DNA of 35,634 bases from Candidatus Tayloriibacteriota bacterium (GCA_009695005.1 SIBU01000008.1:1-35634); one strand, 5' to 3'. Shown: positions 18,442-26,979, counted from the stretch's first letter. Numbers and translations: made by a program. Notes: generated by a model from the sequence alone, not told the origin.

Positions 18442-19653
18442 TCAGTACAGTCGTGAAAGAAAATTTACCTCTACCGCAATCGAACTTTCGTTTACAATAT
18501 CCTTTTCATAGTCAACTAATATCTTTGATAATGATGCATCAATTGCTATTACACTAAATGGCTGTGAAGTAACTGTAAATCTGTTTGACTCCGCACCTTT
18601 TAAAAATTCCATAAAAATTTTTGAAAAAGGGCTATTGTCCTGAAAGAACAAAGTGTTTGGCAAGAAAGATTTATCAGAAAATGACGACAGAGCATCATTA
18701 AAAAATTTTAGCCAGGAAGTCTTCGTGTCATTAATGGCAATTTGAATTTTAGATAAATCCAAACTGTGACTCTTGTTTTCTAATGCGATTTTTACTAATG
18801 ATTCAAGTGCTCCATGTGGAGTTCCTGAAAATATTTTTTCAGTATCACGCAATATCGTATTTCTGCCTAGGGGAAAACTGGCAGTGTCCGCAATTGTCCC
18901 CTTTTTAACTACGACAATATCCGTCACCTCTCCTCCCACATGCATAAATATAAAATCGTCCTCTTGTGAATAAATATCTCTGATAGTAGAGAATGCCGCC
19001 AGCGAAAATGTGTGCAATCCGAGTTGATGACTTGGAAATTTTCTTGTAACAGCACTTTTAATGCCCTCAAGAAAAACTCGAGGAGTCAGACTAATAGCAA
19101 CAATTAATTCAAGCTCCCTTGCCGTTTTGCCAATGGGCTTATCAGTGGAATAACCATTAAGATTGGTACGTAAAATTTTCCTCTCCAACAGTAGATATGG
19201 ATCAGCATTCTTATTCTGCTGTGAAATTTCAGATTTTGATTCAAATTCTCTTTCTTCAGTATCAAATAATTTATTAATAGAAGACTGTGAAATTTGATGA
19301 GGAGTGGCGTACAAAGCCTTTAAAGTTTTAATTTCTGAGAGATACCAAGGTGAGGACAATACTGCGTCATACCCTCCTATAACGTGTAGTACATTTTTGT
19401 TTTCATTAATCCCAACTAATCCTGCATTTTCTATTCTATCCAATATTGTCTCAAGAGCCTTGAACATTGCACTAAACAAGACTTGACCATTCAAATCTTT
19501 TTGATAAACAAAATTTTCACGGGCAGTGTAGAGAACAATTGGTTTTTTACCTGGCCTATTCATATATAGTCCAGCACCAATGCTTCCACTCTCAATATCC
19601 AATACCAAATTTAATGGTACGATATCTTTTTTGGCTGAAAAAAAACTACTCAT
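18442..19653 (-). CDS. Actin-like ATPase (PilM/FtsA-like)
   Basis: LNLVLDIESGSIGAGLY (phosphate-1-like), FIFMHVGGEVTDIVVVKKGTIADTASFPLGRNTI (phosphate-2-like). Confidence 0.65.
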   Translation of the reverse strand: MSSFFSAKKDIVPLNLVLDIESGSIGAGLYMNRPGKKPIVLYTARENFVYQKDLNGQVLFSAMFKALETILDRIENAGLVGINENKNVLHVIGGYDAVLSSPWYLSEIKTLKALYATPHQISQSSINKLFDTEEREFESKSEISQQNKNADPYLLLERKILRTNLNGYSTDKPIGKTARELELIVAISLTPRVFLEGIKSAVTRKFPSHQLGLHTFSLAAFSTIRDIYSQEDDFIFMHVGGEVTDIVVVKKGTIADTASFPLGRNTILRDTEKIFSGTPHGALESLVKIALENKSHSLDLSKIQIAINDTKTSWLKFFNDALSSFSDKSFLPNTLFFQDNSPFSKIFMEFLKGAESNRFTVTSQPFSVIAIDASLSKILVDYEKDIVNESSIAVEVNFLSRLY

Positions 19654-19797
19654 GTGCCAATTATATCACTGTAAACGACCTACAGAAAGAGAATAAGTCT
19701 AAGTAACTGTAATATATTCTGTTTTATAGATTTATTTAAAATTTAATCAATGTGTTAAGATATACCTAAATCGTTTAATTGTATTTCATTACTTCAA

Positions 19798-20520
19798 ATG
19801 CTTACTATTTTTACAATTGCCGCTTTTAGTTCAACACTACTTGGTGGTCTTTTTGCTCTAAAATTTAAGGACCGTCTTCACTTGATACTCGGTTTTAGCG
19901 CCGGCGCTGTAATTGGCGTTGCATTTTTTGACTTACTTCCTGAATCTATAATTTTAGGTGGAGAGTACTATGGGATTTCATTTATAACCTCTATTATGGC
20001 ACTTGGTTTTATCATTTATATGATTTTAGATCGGGTTGTAATATTCCATGGACATAGACATGAAGATGAAATTGGCGACCACGATCGGCGTGGCCTACTC
20101 GGAGCAGGAAGCTTATCCATCCATAGTTTTCTCGATGGAATAGCAATCGGTTTAGCATTTCAAGTTTCAAATGCTGTCGGAGCAATAGTAGCAATAGCGG
20201 TGTTAACTCATGATTTCTCCGACGGTATAAACACCGTAAGCATGATTATTAAAAATGGAGGCAAGGCAAGGGAGGCATTTTTTTGGCTTCTAACCGATGC
20301 GTGCGCTCCGGTCTTGGGAATTATTTCAACTCTTTTTTTCACCTTGCCAAAACAATCACTAGGAATTCTACTCGCCTTGTTCACTGGATTTTTCATATAT
20401 ATTGGAGCAAGCGATCTTTTGCCAGAAAGTCACCACGCTCATCCAACAATATGGACAACTGCTATGACTGTTTTAGGTATAGCAGTTCTCTTTGCTGCCA
20501 TAAAATTGGCGAGCATATAA
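19798..20520 (+). CDS. ZIP family metal transporter
   Basis: LGFSAGAVIGVAFFDLLPES; SIHSFLDGIAIGLAFQ; LTHDFSDGINTVSMI; GFFIYIGASDLLPESHH. Confidence 0.9.
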   Translation: MLTIFTIAAFSSTLLGGLFALKFKDRLHLILGFSAGAVIGVAFFDLLPESIILGGEYYGISFITSIMALGFIIYMILDRVVIFHGHRHEDEIGDHDRRGLLGAGSLSIHSFLDGIAIGLAFQVSNAVGAIVAIAVLTHDFSDGINTVSMIIKNGGKAREAFFWLLTDACAPVLGIISTLFFTLPKQSLGILLALFTGFFIYIGASDLLPESHHAHPTIWTTAMTVLGIAVLFAAIKLASI

Positions 20521-20538
20521 TCCAACTTTTTTATCAGA

Positions 20539-22359
20539 TTATGCGGTGATTACTGCCTTAATGCGTCGCACACCAGCGGAAACCGCTTCCTCCTTAGCAA
20601 TTTTAAAATTACCGATTACTGATGTATTTTCAACATGAGGCCCACCACAAAACTCCTTTGAGTAAGCTGTATCGATCGAGTCACCGACATAATATACGTT
20701 GACTTGGTCACCATATTTCTCGCCGAAAAAATGTAATGCGCCTGTTTTTTCAGCTTCTACAAAAGGTAATACTACTTTTTGAACTGGTAAGTGTGCTTTT
20801 ATTTTTTCATTAACAATGCTCTCCACCTTTTTCTTCTCTTCGTCTGTCAGTTTTCGTGAAAATGCAAAATCAAATCTGAGTCTCTCTGGTGTGATGTTAC
20901 TTCCTTTTTGTCGAACCTCGTTACCCAACACATCACGGAGCGCTTGATGAAGTAAATGTGTTGCTGTGTGGTATTTAACTGACACTTCACCAGTATCAGA
21001 AAGTCCTCCTTTAAATTTCTTTTCTGAACCGGCACGAGAAAGTTCCTTGTGAGCTTCAAAATTTTTATTAAATCCTTCGATGTCCACTCGAATTCCCTTC
21101 TCACGTGCAAGATCAATAACCATATCAATTGGCAATCCATGCGACGAGTACAGATTAAATGAGTCGTGGCCAGAAACTTCCTGACTGCTATTTGAAATTT
21201 TTTCGAATTCTCTTAAACCAGAGGTCAGTGTTTTTCTAAATTGTTGTTCTTCTTGATTTAACGCTTGCTCAACAATATCCTTGTTAGAAAGAAGATTTGG
21301 ATAGTGTAACTTGTAAACATCTATAATCGAGCTTAGTGGGTTGTGAAGATGATTACCCTCAATTTGAAGCTTATCTAAGTGGAGGATTGCTCTGCGCAAA
21401 AGTCTGCGTACAAAGTAACCCTGATCAGTGTTACTTGGCATAACTCCATCTGACATAAGAAAAACTGCAGCCCTAATATGATCTAAAGCTATTCTGTATG
21501 ATTTTTTATTATGTTGATCGACATACTTATTTGACGTATGCAGTTCAAGATTCGCAACAACATTCTCAAAAACATCCAAGTTAAACACGTCAGGATTGTC
21601 ATTAGCGGCAGCAGTTATCCGTTCCAATCCCCCACCAAAGTCTACATTCCTCTGCGGTAACTTTTCAAAACCAGATTCCGTCTTCCTATACTCCATAAAA
21701 ACAGAGTTTCCAATTTCCATAAAGCGCCCACAGTCGCAATTCGGATGACATGCTTCTTTCTTCCATTCTGATTTTTCATGTAAACCACGCTCCATACCGA
21801 AATCGTAAAAAATTTCACTATCCGGTCCACCCGGTTCTCCAACAGGCATATTCTCTGGGATACCTGCCCTACTCCACCAATTTTTTTTAGTATTATAAAA
21901 GCAAATGCGTTCAGCCGGCACTCCAATACTTTTCCATATTTCTGCGGACTCATCATCTTTAGGTAGTCCAAATTTTTGATCACCTTCAAAACAACTTACC
22001 CAAAGCTTCTCACTTTTTATGCCGAGTTCCTTTGTCAAAAATTCAAAAATCCAAGACAGCTGTTCCTTCTTCCAATAATCGCCAAGTGACCAGTTACCAA
22101 GCATTTCGAAAAAAGTGGTATGACGGTTATCACCAACCTCCTCTATGTCTCCACTACGAAAACATTTCTGAGAATCTGCAATCCGCTTGCCTGCGGGATG
22201 TGTCTCACCAAGAAGGTATGGGAGCATCGGTTGCATGCCGGACCCTGTAAATAGCGTTGTAGGGTCATTTTCAGGCACGAGAGAGGACGATGGAACGATA
22301 GTGTGTCTACGTTTAGCATAAAAATCCAAATACTTCTTTCTAACTTCACTTAATAGCAT
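20539..22359 (-). CDS. alaS: Alanyl-tRNA synthetase, short form
   Basis: LSEVRKKYLDFYAKRRHTIVPSSSLVPENDPTTLFTGSGMQPM, DNRHTTFFEMLGNWSLGDYWK, VDFGGGLERI, HTATHLL, FCGGPHVENT. Ends at ...SAGVRRIKAVITA. Start taken at internal Met (22359). Confidence 0.95.
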   Translation of the reverse strand: MLLSEVRKKYLDFYAKRRHTIVPSSSLVPENDPTTLFTGSGMQPMLPYLLGETHPAGKRIADSQKCFRSGDIEEVGDNRHTTFFEMLGNWSLGDYWKKEQLSWIFEFLTKELGIKSEKLWVSCFEGDQKFGLPKDDESAEIWKSIGVPAERICFYNTKKNWWSRAGIPENMPVGEPGGPDSEIFYDFGMERGLHEKSEWKKEACHPNCDCGRFMEIGNSVFMEYRKTESGFEKLPQRNVDFGGGLERITAAANDNPDVFNLDVFENVVANLELHTSNKYVDQHNKKSYRIALDHIRAAVFLMSDGVMPSNTDQGYFVRRLLRRAILHLDKLQIEGNHLHNPLSSIIDVYKLHYPNLLSNKDIVEQALNQEEQQFRKTLTSGLREFEKISNSSQEVSGHDSFNLYSSHGLPIDMVIDLAREKGIRVDIEGFNKNFEAHKELSRAGSEKKFKGGLSDTGEVSVKYHTATHLLHQALRDVLGNEVRQKGSNITPERLRFDFAFSRKLTDEEKKKVESIVNEKIKAHLPVQKVVLPFVEAEKTGALHFFGEKYGDQVNVYYVGDSIDTAYSKEFCGGPHVENTSVIGNFKIAKEEAVSAGVRRIKAVITA

Positions 22360-22416
22360 ATGAAGCAAATTATACATAATTTGCTCAATTTTTCCATCTA
22401 GGTCAAGCGGTGTAAT

Positions 22417-22686
22417 CTAAACTGTCTCCTCGATATACCCCTCAAAAACCAAAATCCTTCTTTTGTTACTTTCACCTCTGTTATAGCCGCCAAGCTTTCC
22501 GTCAGAGCGAATAACGCGATGACAGGGAATATTTGGGTCAAAATTCGTACGTAAAATGGCACCAACGGCTCTTCCAGCCTTCAAATTCCCTGCCCTTTTG
22601 GCAACATCACCGTAAGTTAAAACGGAACCTTTTGGTATTCCTCTCACCACCTTAAACACCCTCTCCTTAAAGCTTAAATTTTTCAT
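22417..22686 (-). CDS. MGMT-family protein (methylated-DNA-cysteine methyltransferase DNA-binding domain)
   Basis: GIPKGSVLTYGDVAKRAG, AVGAILRTNFDPNIPCHRVIRSDGKLGGYNRG (PCHRV active site). Confidence 0.92.
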   Translation of the reverse strand: MKNLSFKERVFKVVRGIPKGSVLTYGDVAKRAGNLKAGRAVGAILRTNFDPNIPCHRVIRSDGKLGGYNRGESNKRRILVFEGYIEETV

Positions 22687-22877
22687 GCGAGTTAAATTTA
22701 AAACAGAGCTCCTACGCTTATCGCGGTTTGTTTACAAAAATTGGAAAGTGTTAGCCAATTAAGAGATGTAACGTTTATTAAAAAGGAAATGGAAAATCCG
22801 AAAGCAAAACTTAAAATAGAAACCGATATCAGTTTTTCATTGTGCTTAAAAAAATTTTTGTGCTGCTTTTTCATGAT

Positions 22878-23723
22878 TTAAGATAATTCTGGACAAAAAA
22901 TCAAACTCTCCTTAATTGCATTTTCTAAAACATCCTTGTGTAAGCCAACAGAGGCAACGGCATCACTATTCTCTCTTATGCTTTTACACAAAACTACACC
23001 CTTCTCCATTAAATTTTTCTTCTCGACCAGGGAAAGTGTGGTCAGACAAGTTATAGGATGTAAACTTGAATCCTCAATCATATCGTGAAGATTTTCTGAA
23101 CTAGGATAATTCCATCCAATGAGTCTTACCCCAGCACACTCGCAGTACTGGACTGCCTTTGCGGTAAAATTAGTATTTGTGATCAAGATTCCCTCATCCA
23201 GCTTACGCTTGGTTCCGAAAATAAATTCCTTCTCTTTTAAATCGTCAAAACGTGCCTTGATATATAGCGCAACCTTAAGATCTGATTTCAATCCCAACTC
23301 ATTATGAAATTTTGCCTCAGCCATAATCAGCTTGTTTTCGTTCCAAGCAACAACATCTATTTCGTGGTCAACACATCTACCGTCAACTATTTGATCAGTC
23401 AATGTTGTATAACCCTTCGCTTTAAAAATTTCAGCCACAAATTTTTCAAATGGAAAGCCTGATGGACCAAGGTCCGCAATCGCGCGTTTCAACGAGTACC
23501 TTGCTGCGACAGGACGTTCAAACTTATGCAACAACTCAAAAGCATGGCTATATATAGCGGTGGTACTCATACCATCTTCTATCTCACGGGAAATGTGATT
23601 AACTATTTTATCTTTAACTTCAATTGATGCTCCAGAGCGTACAAGGGACTCCTCGAGTTTGCTTCTTTGGAACTCCTCCTTTGTTCCGTCGGTTTTAATA
23701 ATAAAAATCTTCTGGTCTGACAT
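22878..23723 (-). CDS. ATP-cone domain plus restriction-endonuclease-like (Mrr-like) domain protein
   Basis: MSDQKIFIIKTDGTKEEFQRSKLEESLVRSGAS (ATP-cone). FEKFVAEIFKAKGY...VDHEIDVVAWNENKLIMAEAKFH (D...ExK-like). Start refined from 23783. Confidence 0.8.
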   Translation of the reverse strand: MSDQKIFIIKTDGTKEEFQRSKLEESLVRSGASIEVKDKIVNHISREIEDGMSTTAIYSHAFELLHKFERPVAARYSLKRAIADLGPSGFPFEKFVAEIFKAKGYTTLTDQIVDGRCVDHEIDVVAWNENKLIMAEAKFHNELGLKSDLKVALYIKARFDDLKEKEFIFGTKRKLDEGILITNTNFTAKAVQYCECAGVRLIGWNYPSSENLHDMIEDSSLHPITCLTTLSLVEKKNLMEKGVVLCKSIRENSDAVASVGLHKDVLENAIKESLIFCPELS

Positions 23724-23751
23724 AAAGAATATTATACATTGTATATAAAAA

Positions 23752-23779
23752 ACGACATAACCTTGATATTTACTGTCGT
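23752..23779 (-). terminator. Minus-strand terminator-like hairpin upstream of the ATP-cone gene
   Basis: ACGACA(23752-23757)/TGTCGT(23774-23779), minus-strand T-run TTTTTTATA. No minus ORF directly precedes it. Confidence 0.5.
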
Positions 23780-23814
23780 ACATGCTACAAATCTACTGGA
23801 TACAATCACTAACT

Positions 23815-24306
23815 ATGAATACCGCTCTTATTACTGTCCCAGTTAACTACAGCGTCTCTGAATTAGATTTACGTCGAGATTTGACGCTATGTGGTCACTA
23901 CTTCATCCCGTATGCGCCACCACCGATAAATGAATCAGTTGGTAACGGCGAACACAAGATCAGCTTTAAGATTTGGTGGGGAGATAAAGCTCAAACGTTT
24001 GAGCAGATCATGAGCTTCATCAAGGGAACGGGGTGCAGGCACTCTACACAGGTAGAGATGCGTTCGCTTGCCCAAGAACTTCTTGGCGGCCTTCGACACA
24101 ACGGAACATGCTCACCAGGATATTTCAGCCCATTTCAATGCTTTGGTACGGTCTGGACCCTTCCATCTGAGCCTAGCAGCGCCATCCCACTTCTAATGAA
24201 TCCTTGCTTCACTCTTCATTCCCTAGCTGTAGAGTGGGACTTACCAGTGGCAGAAGGATTGTTTCCTTCTTCATGGAACTATGTGGGAGTAGTTCAGATC
24301 GGCTAA
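23815..24306 (+). CDS. Hypothetical protein (163 aa)
   Basis: MNTALITVPVNYSVSELDLRRDLTLCGHYFIPY...; own terminator at 24332. Confidence 0.6.
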   Translation: MNTALITVPVNYSVSELDLRRDLTLCGHYFIPYAPPPINESVGNGEHKISFKIWWGDKAQTFEQIMSFIKGTGCRHSTQVEMRSLAQELLGGLRHNGTCSPGYFSPFQCFGTVWTLPSEPSSAIPLLMNPCFTLHSLAVEWDLPVAEGLFPSSWNYVGVVQIG

Positions 24307-24331
24307 AGCCATAGCCAGATATACGAAGTTT

Positions 24332-24358
24332 AGCAACACACACGTGTTGCTATTTTAT
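24332..24358 (+). terminator. Rho-independent terminator
   Basis: AGCAACAC acac GTGTTGCT ATTTTATT. Confidence 0.65.
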
Positions 24359-24361
24359 TAT

Positions 24362-24531
24362 CCCTCCCCCCAAACACACCTCTCTTTCATAAAAAACAAT
24401 TGACTGCCCTGACGCTCCTCCAATCTGTGCTTCATCAAACTCGATGAGGATTCGTAATTCTTGGTTCCTGATTCTTACCATTTGCAATGGTTGGCGATAA
24501 CGGAGACGGGCGAGGACCCGCGTTCCGTCTG
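24362..24531 (-). pseudogene. Duplicated 3' fragment of mnmA (ends CLGGGIIK*)
   Basis: ~170 bp matching 25500-25669 (offset 1138) with about 8-9 mismatches by eye. Homology stops at the centre of a palindrome present in intact mnmA. Confidence 0.9.
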
Positions 24532-24580
24532 TTTAATAATGTAGATTTTCCTATCTGATATAAAGAATATTTTTATCGTA
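24522..24580 (-). pseudogene. Remnant of an ATP-cone gene start (ISDRKIYIIK, ATG replaced by ATA)
   Basis: gttccgtctgtttaataatgtagattttcctatctgatataaagaatatt aligns to the ATP-cone gene 5' end at 23683-23735 (gttccgtcggttttaataataaaaatcttctggtctgacataaagaatatt). Confidence 0.7.
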
Positions 24581-24608
24581 TAAAAAAACGACACCACTAG
24601 GATGTCGT
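24581..24608 (-). terminator. Rho-independent terminator (minus)
   Basis: ACGACA(24588-24593)/TGTCGT(24603-24608) with minus-strand T7, downstream of gene 24636..25319. Confidence 0.7.
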
Positions 24609-24635
24609 CTGGGGTACACGGAATTTACTTGCTAA

Positions 24636-25319
24636 TCAGTCAGGTTCGACTGCGGGTTTGACCGAATGCTTACGTTCCATAGCGATAACCCTGTCGGCCT
24701 CAATAAACATCGGATCGAACTTCTCAATCTTGAAACAAAAGCGTTTTCTAAGCAAAGCCGAAAACTCTCGTAATTCAGCACGCAAATTTTCCAAAATCAA
24801 CTCTTTACTCTCAATGCCATCGGCGCGCTCAATCCTAACAATTTCAATAATTCTTTTCTCAATTATGTCTGTTACAAACGGTAATGCTCTGCTATATTCG
24901 TAGGGTAACTCAACAATACCAGTTTTCAAACCCCACGCCTTAAGCATTTCATCCAATCTGTTCACGTCCGCTGTGAATCTCCGGACAGGAGTAAACTCAA
25001 TCAGGTCAAAAAAAAATGCCGATGTAAACGATATGACCGACAATGCTATGGACCCTTTGAAAGAAAGGTCCAGAAGGCTAAACCAACCGTTACCCCAGTA
25101 AGTGTAAGCGTCTGAGTAGAACTTGCTAAATAACGCTGAGAAATACGCTAGCAGAAAAGAAAACGACAACAAATATTCGACAATACCAATGTTGCTAAGC
25201 AGTCCTTTTTTGTTAGTTGGGGGACCGACCCATAGCGATAGTAAAAACGTTACAACCGGCGCAAAGCCTGATTTGCTTAGTTCGTCGACCCTAATACCTC
25301 TAATTTTCATATCAAACAA
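24636..25319 (-). CDS. Hypothetical membrane protein (227 aa)
   Basis: Two or three hydrophobic segments (IVEYLLSFSFLLAYFSALF; GSIALSVISFTSAFFFDLI). No family recognised. Confidence 0.65.
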   Translation of the reverse strand: MFDMKIRGIRVDELSKSGFAPVVTFLLSLWVGPPTNKKGLLSNIGIVEYLLSFSFLLAYFSALFSKFYSDAYTYWGNGWFSLLDLSFKGSIALSVISFTSAFFFDLIEFTPVRRFTADVNRLDEMLKAWGLKTGIVELPYEYSRALPFVTDIIEKRIIEIVRIERADGIESKELILENLRAELREFSALLRKRFCFKIEKFDPMFIEADRVIAMERKHSVKPAVEPD

Positions 25320-25481
25320 CTCCTATCTGTCCAGCTGTAGTCAATACACCAATGGGGATCGGTCCCATAGCATTATCACTTTCGGGGTGACACTCACCTT
25401 CGGGGGCGGGCTATACTTCATTGTTTTATATCGATTTGTCCAGATGAACTATGTATTTTATATGCCAAACATTCAACAATG

Positions 25482-26636
25482 TCAAGTGGCATGAATCACC
25501 CCTCCCCCCAAACACACCTCTCTTTCATAAAAAACAATTGACTGCCCTGACGCTCCTCCAATCTGTGCTTCATCAAACTCGATGAGGATTCGTGATTTCT
25601 GATTTCTGATTCTTACCATTTGCAATAGCTGACGATAACGGAGACGGGCGAGGACCCGCGTTCCGTCTGACGGAACGCGGGTAATCCAATTTACATCCTT
25701 CAGTTCGAAAACTTTTTTGGAGTTCTCTCCAATACTTGTCTTTGGGTCATGAGAAACAGTTAGTGTGTTTTTTTTGATATCCTTAGCTACCACATAATAC
25801 GGTTTAGCATTCGCATCTAAGTCTGACCTCTTTCCAGACTTAGAGTCAGACCTCGACGTGAGAAAACCGTGCCTCTCACCGAGAGTGAAATACATCGCTC
25901 CGTCATGACTACCAATAACTTCTCCACCCTCATTCAACACTTTCCCCTTTTTTGGCTTGATAAACTGTTTTAGGAACTCCTTCACATCTATCTTACCCAA
26001 GAAGCACAATCCCTGACTATCCTTTTTTTCTGCGGTCACCAAACCAAACTTTTTGGCCAATTTTCTCACTTCGGATTTCTCTAAATGTCCAACTGGAAAA
26101 AGAGTATGCGCTAGTTGTTCTTGTGTTAGAGTCCATAAAAAATAACTTTGATCTTTTTGCGGGTCAAAACCCGCTAGCAGGTTGTAAGATTTAGTATTTA
26201 AGATTTTAGTTTTTGGGCTCTCAGCCTCCAACTTTAAATATTCGACTATTCGCGCGTAATGACCAGTGGCTACAAAGTCAGCACCATTTTGTCGCGCGAA
26301 CTTATAGAAACCACCAAACTTTACATATTTGTTACACATTACATCCGGATTAGGTGTCCTTCCTATTTTGTACTCATTTATCATGTAATCAACAACCTCA
26401 CACTTGTATTCTTTACTCAAATCAAGCGTCATGAAGGGAATACCGAGCTTTGCGCACACTCTCATGGCATCGAGCCTGTCTTCTTTCCATGTACATTCAA
26501 TCCAATCAGGTTGCCAAACCTTGATAAATACCCCAGTCACGTTAAAACCCTGTTCCTGGAGGAGTGCCGCAGAAACCGAGGAATCTACGCCACCAGACAT
26601 GCCGACAAATACTATTTTGCTCATAAGTATTGACAT
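25482..26636 (-). CDS. mnmA: tRNA-specific 2-thiouridylase MnmA
   Basis: VGMSGGVDSSVSAALL, GRTPNPDVMCNKYVKFGGF, FVATGHYARI, KDQSYFLW, DSQGLCFLG, RYRQ, CLGGGVI. Confidence 0.97.
   Translation of the reverse strand: MSILMSKIVFVGMSGGVDSSVSAALLQEQGFNVTGVFIKVWQPDWIECTWKEDRLDAMRVCAKLGIPFMTLDLSKEYKCEVVDYMINEYKIGRTPNPDVMCNKYVKFGGFYKFARQNGADFVATGHYARIVEYLKLEAESPKTKILNTKSYNLLAGFDPQKDQSYFLWTLTQEQLAHTLFPVGHLEKSEVRKLAKKFGLVTAEKKDSQGLCFLGKIDVKEFLKQFIKPKKGKVLNEGGEVIGSHDGAMYFTLGERHGFLTSRSDSKSGKRSDLDANAKPYYVVAKDIKKNTLTVSHDPKTSIGENSKKVFELKDVNWITRVPSDGTRVLARLRYRQLLQMVRIRNQKSRILIEFDEAQIGGASGQSIVFYEREVCLGGGVIHAT
25654..25682. repeat. Perfect 14-bp inverted repeat, 1-nt spacer, inside mnmA
   Basis: ACCCGCGTTCCGTC-T-GACGGAACGCGGGT. 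Confidence 0.9.
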
Positions 26637-26685
26637 GCTACCATACGCATGCTATTTTATCAAAGGTCAAAATATACCAAAAATA

Positions 26686-26934
26686 ATGAAAACTGAAAGT
26701 TTTTCGAAAATTGAGGTTCTGCCGTTTTTTGTTCTAAAAGCATGTGAACTGCCATCAACACGCGATGGCTCAGACATCACAACTCGAGCCTACCTTGGTC
26801 CTACCGGTACTGAACTTGTAAACGAGTACCTGTCGAAAGGATGGGAGATTCTACATTTTAGTTCTCATGTGGACGATAGCAAAAATGCAACCGTTCACGC
26901 CGTTGTGGTTGGGAAACCACGAATGAAAAGATAG
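26686..26934 (+). CDS. Small hypothetical protein (82 aa)
   Basis: MKTESFSKIEVLPFFVLKACELPSTRDGSDITTRAYLGPTGTELVNEYLSKGWEILHFSSHVDDSKNATVHAVVVGKPRMKR; terminator at 26954. Confidence 0.6.
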   Translation: MKTESFSKIEVLPFFVLKACELPSTRDGSDITTRAYLGPTGTELVNEYLSKGWEILHFSSHVDDSKNATVHAVVVGKPRMKR

Positions 26935-26953
26935 TATTATAAAAAGTGCCTTG

Positions 26954-26979
26954 CCGAGCTTTAACGCTCGGTTTTTTAT
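26954..26979 (+). terminator. Rho-independent terminator
   Basis: CCGAGC tttaac GCTCGG TTTTTT. Confidence 0.8.

Noticed and set aside
20847-21140. Minus-strand ORF inside alaS
   Set aside because: Out-of-frame shadow ORF within a well-supported gene.
25123-25494. Plus-strand 123-aa ORF opposite the 24636..25319 gene
   Set aside because: Antisense shadow of the minus-strand gene and its upstream region; no RBS or recognisable domain.
25654-25682. Palindrome as a Rickettsia-type in-frame palindromic element insertion in MnmA
   Set aside because: The encoded segment (VNWITRVPSDGTRVLARLRYRQ) is the same length as the E. coli equivalent ([23 protein letters not shown]), so there is no insertion at that site.
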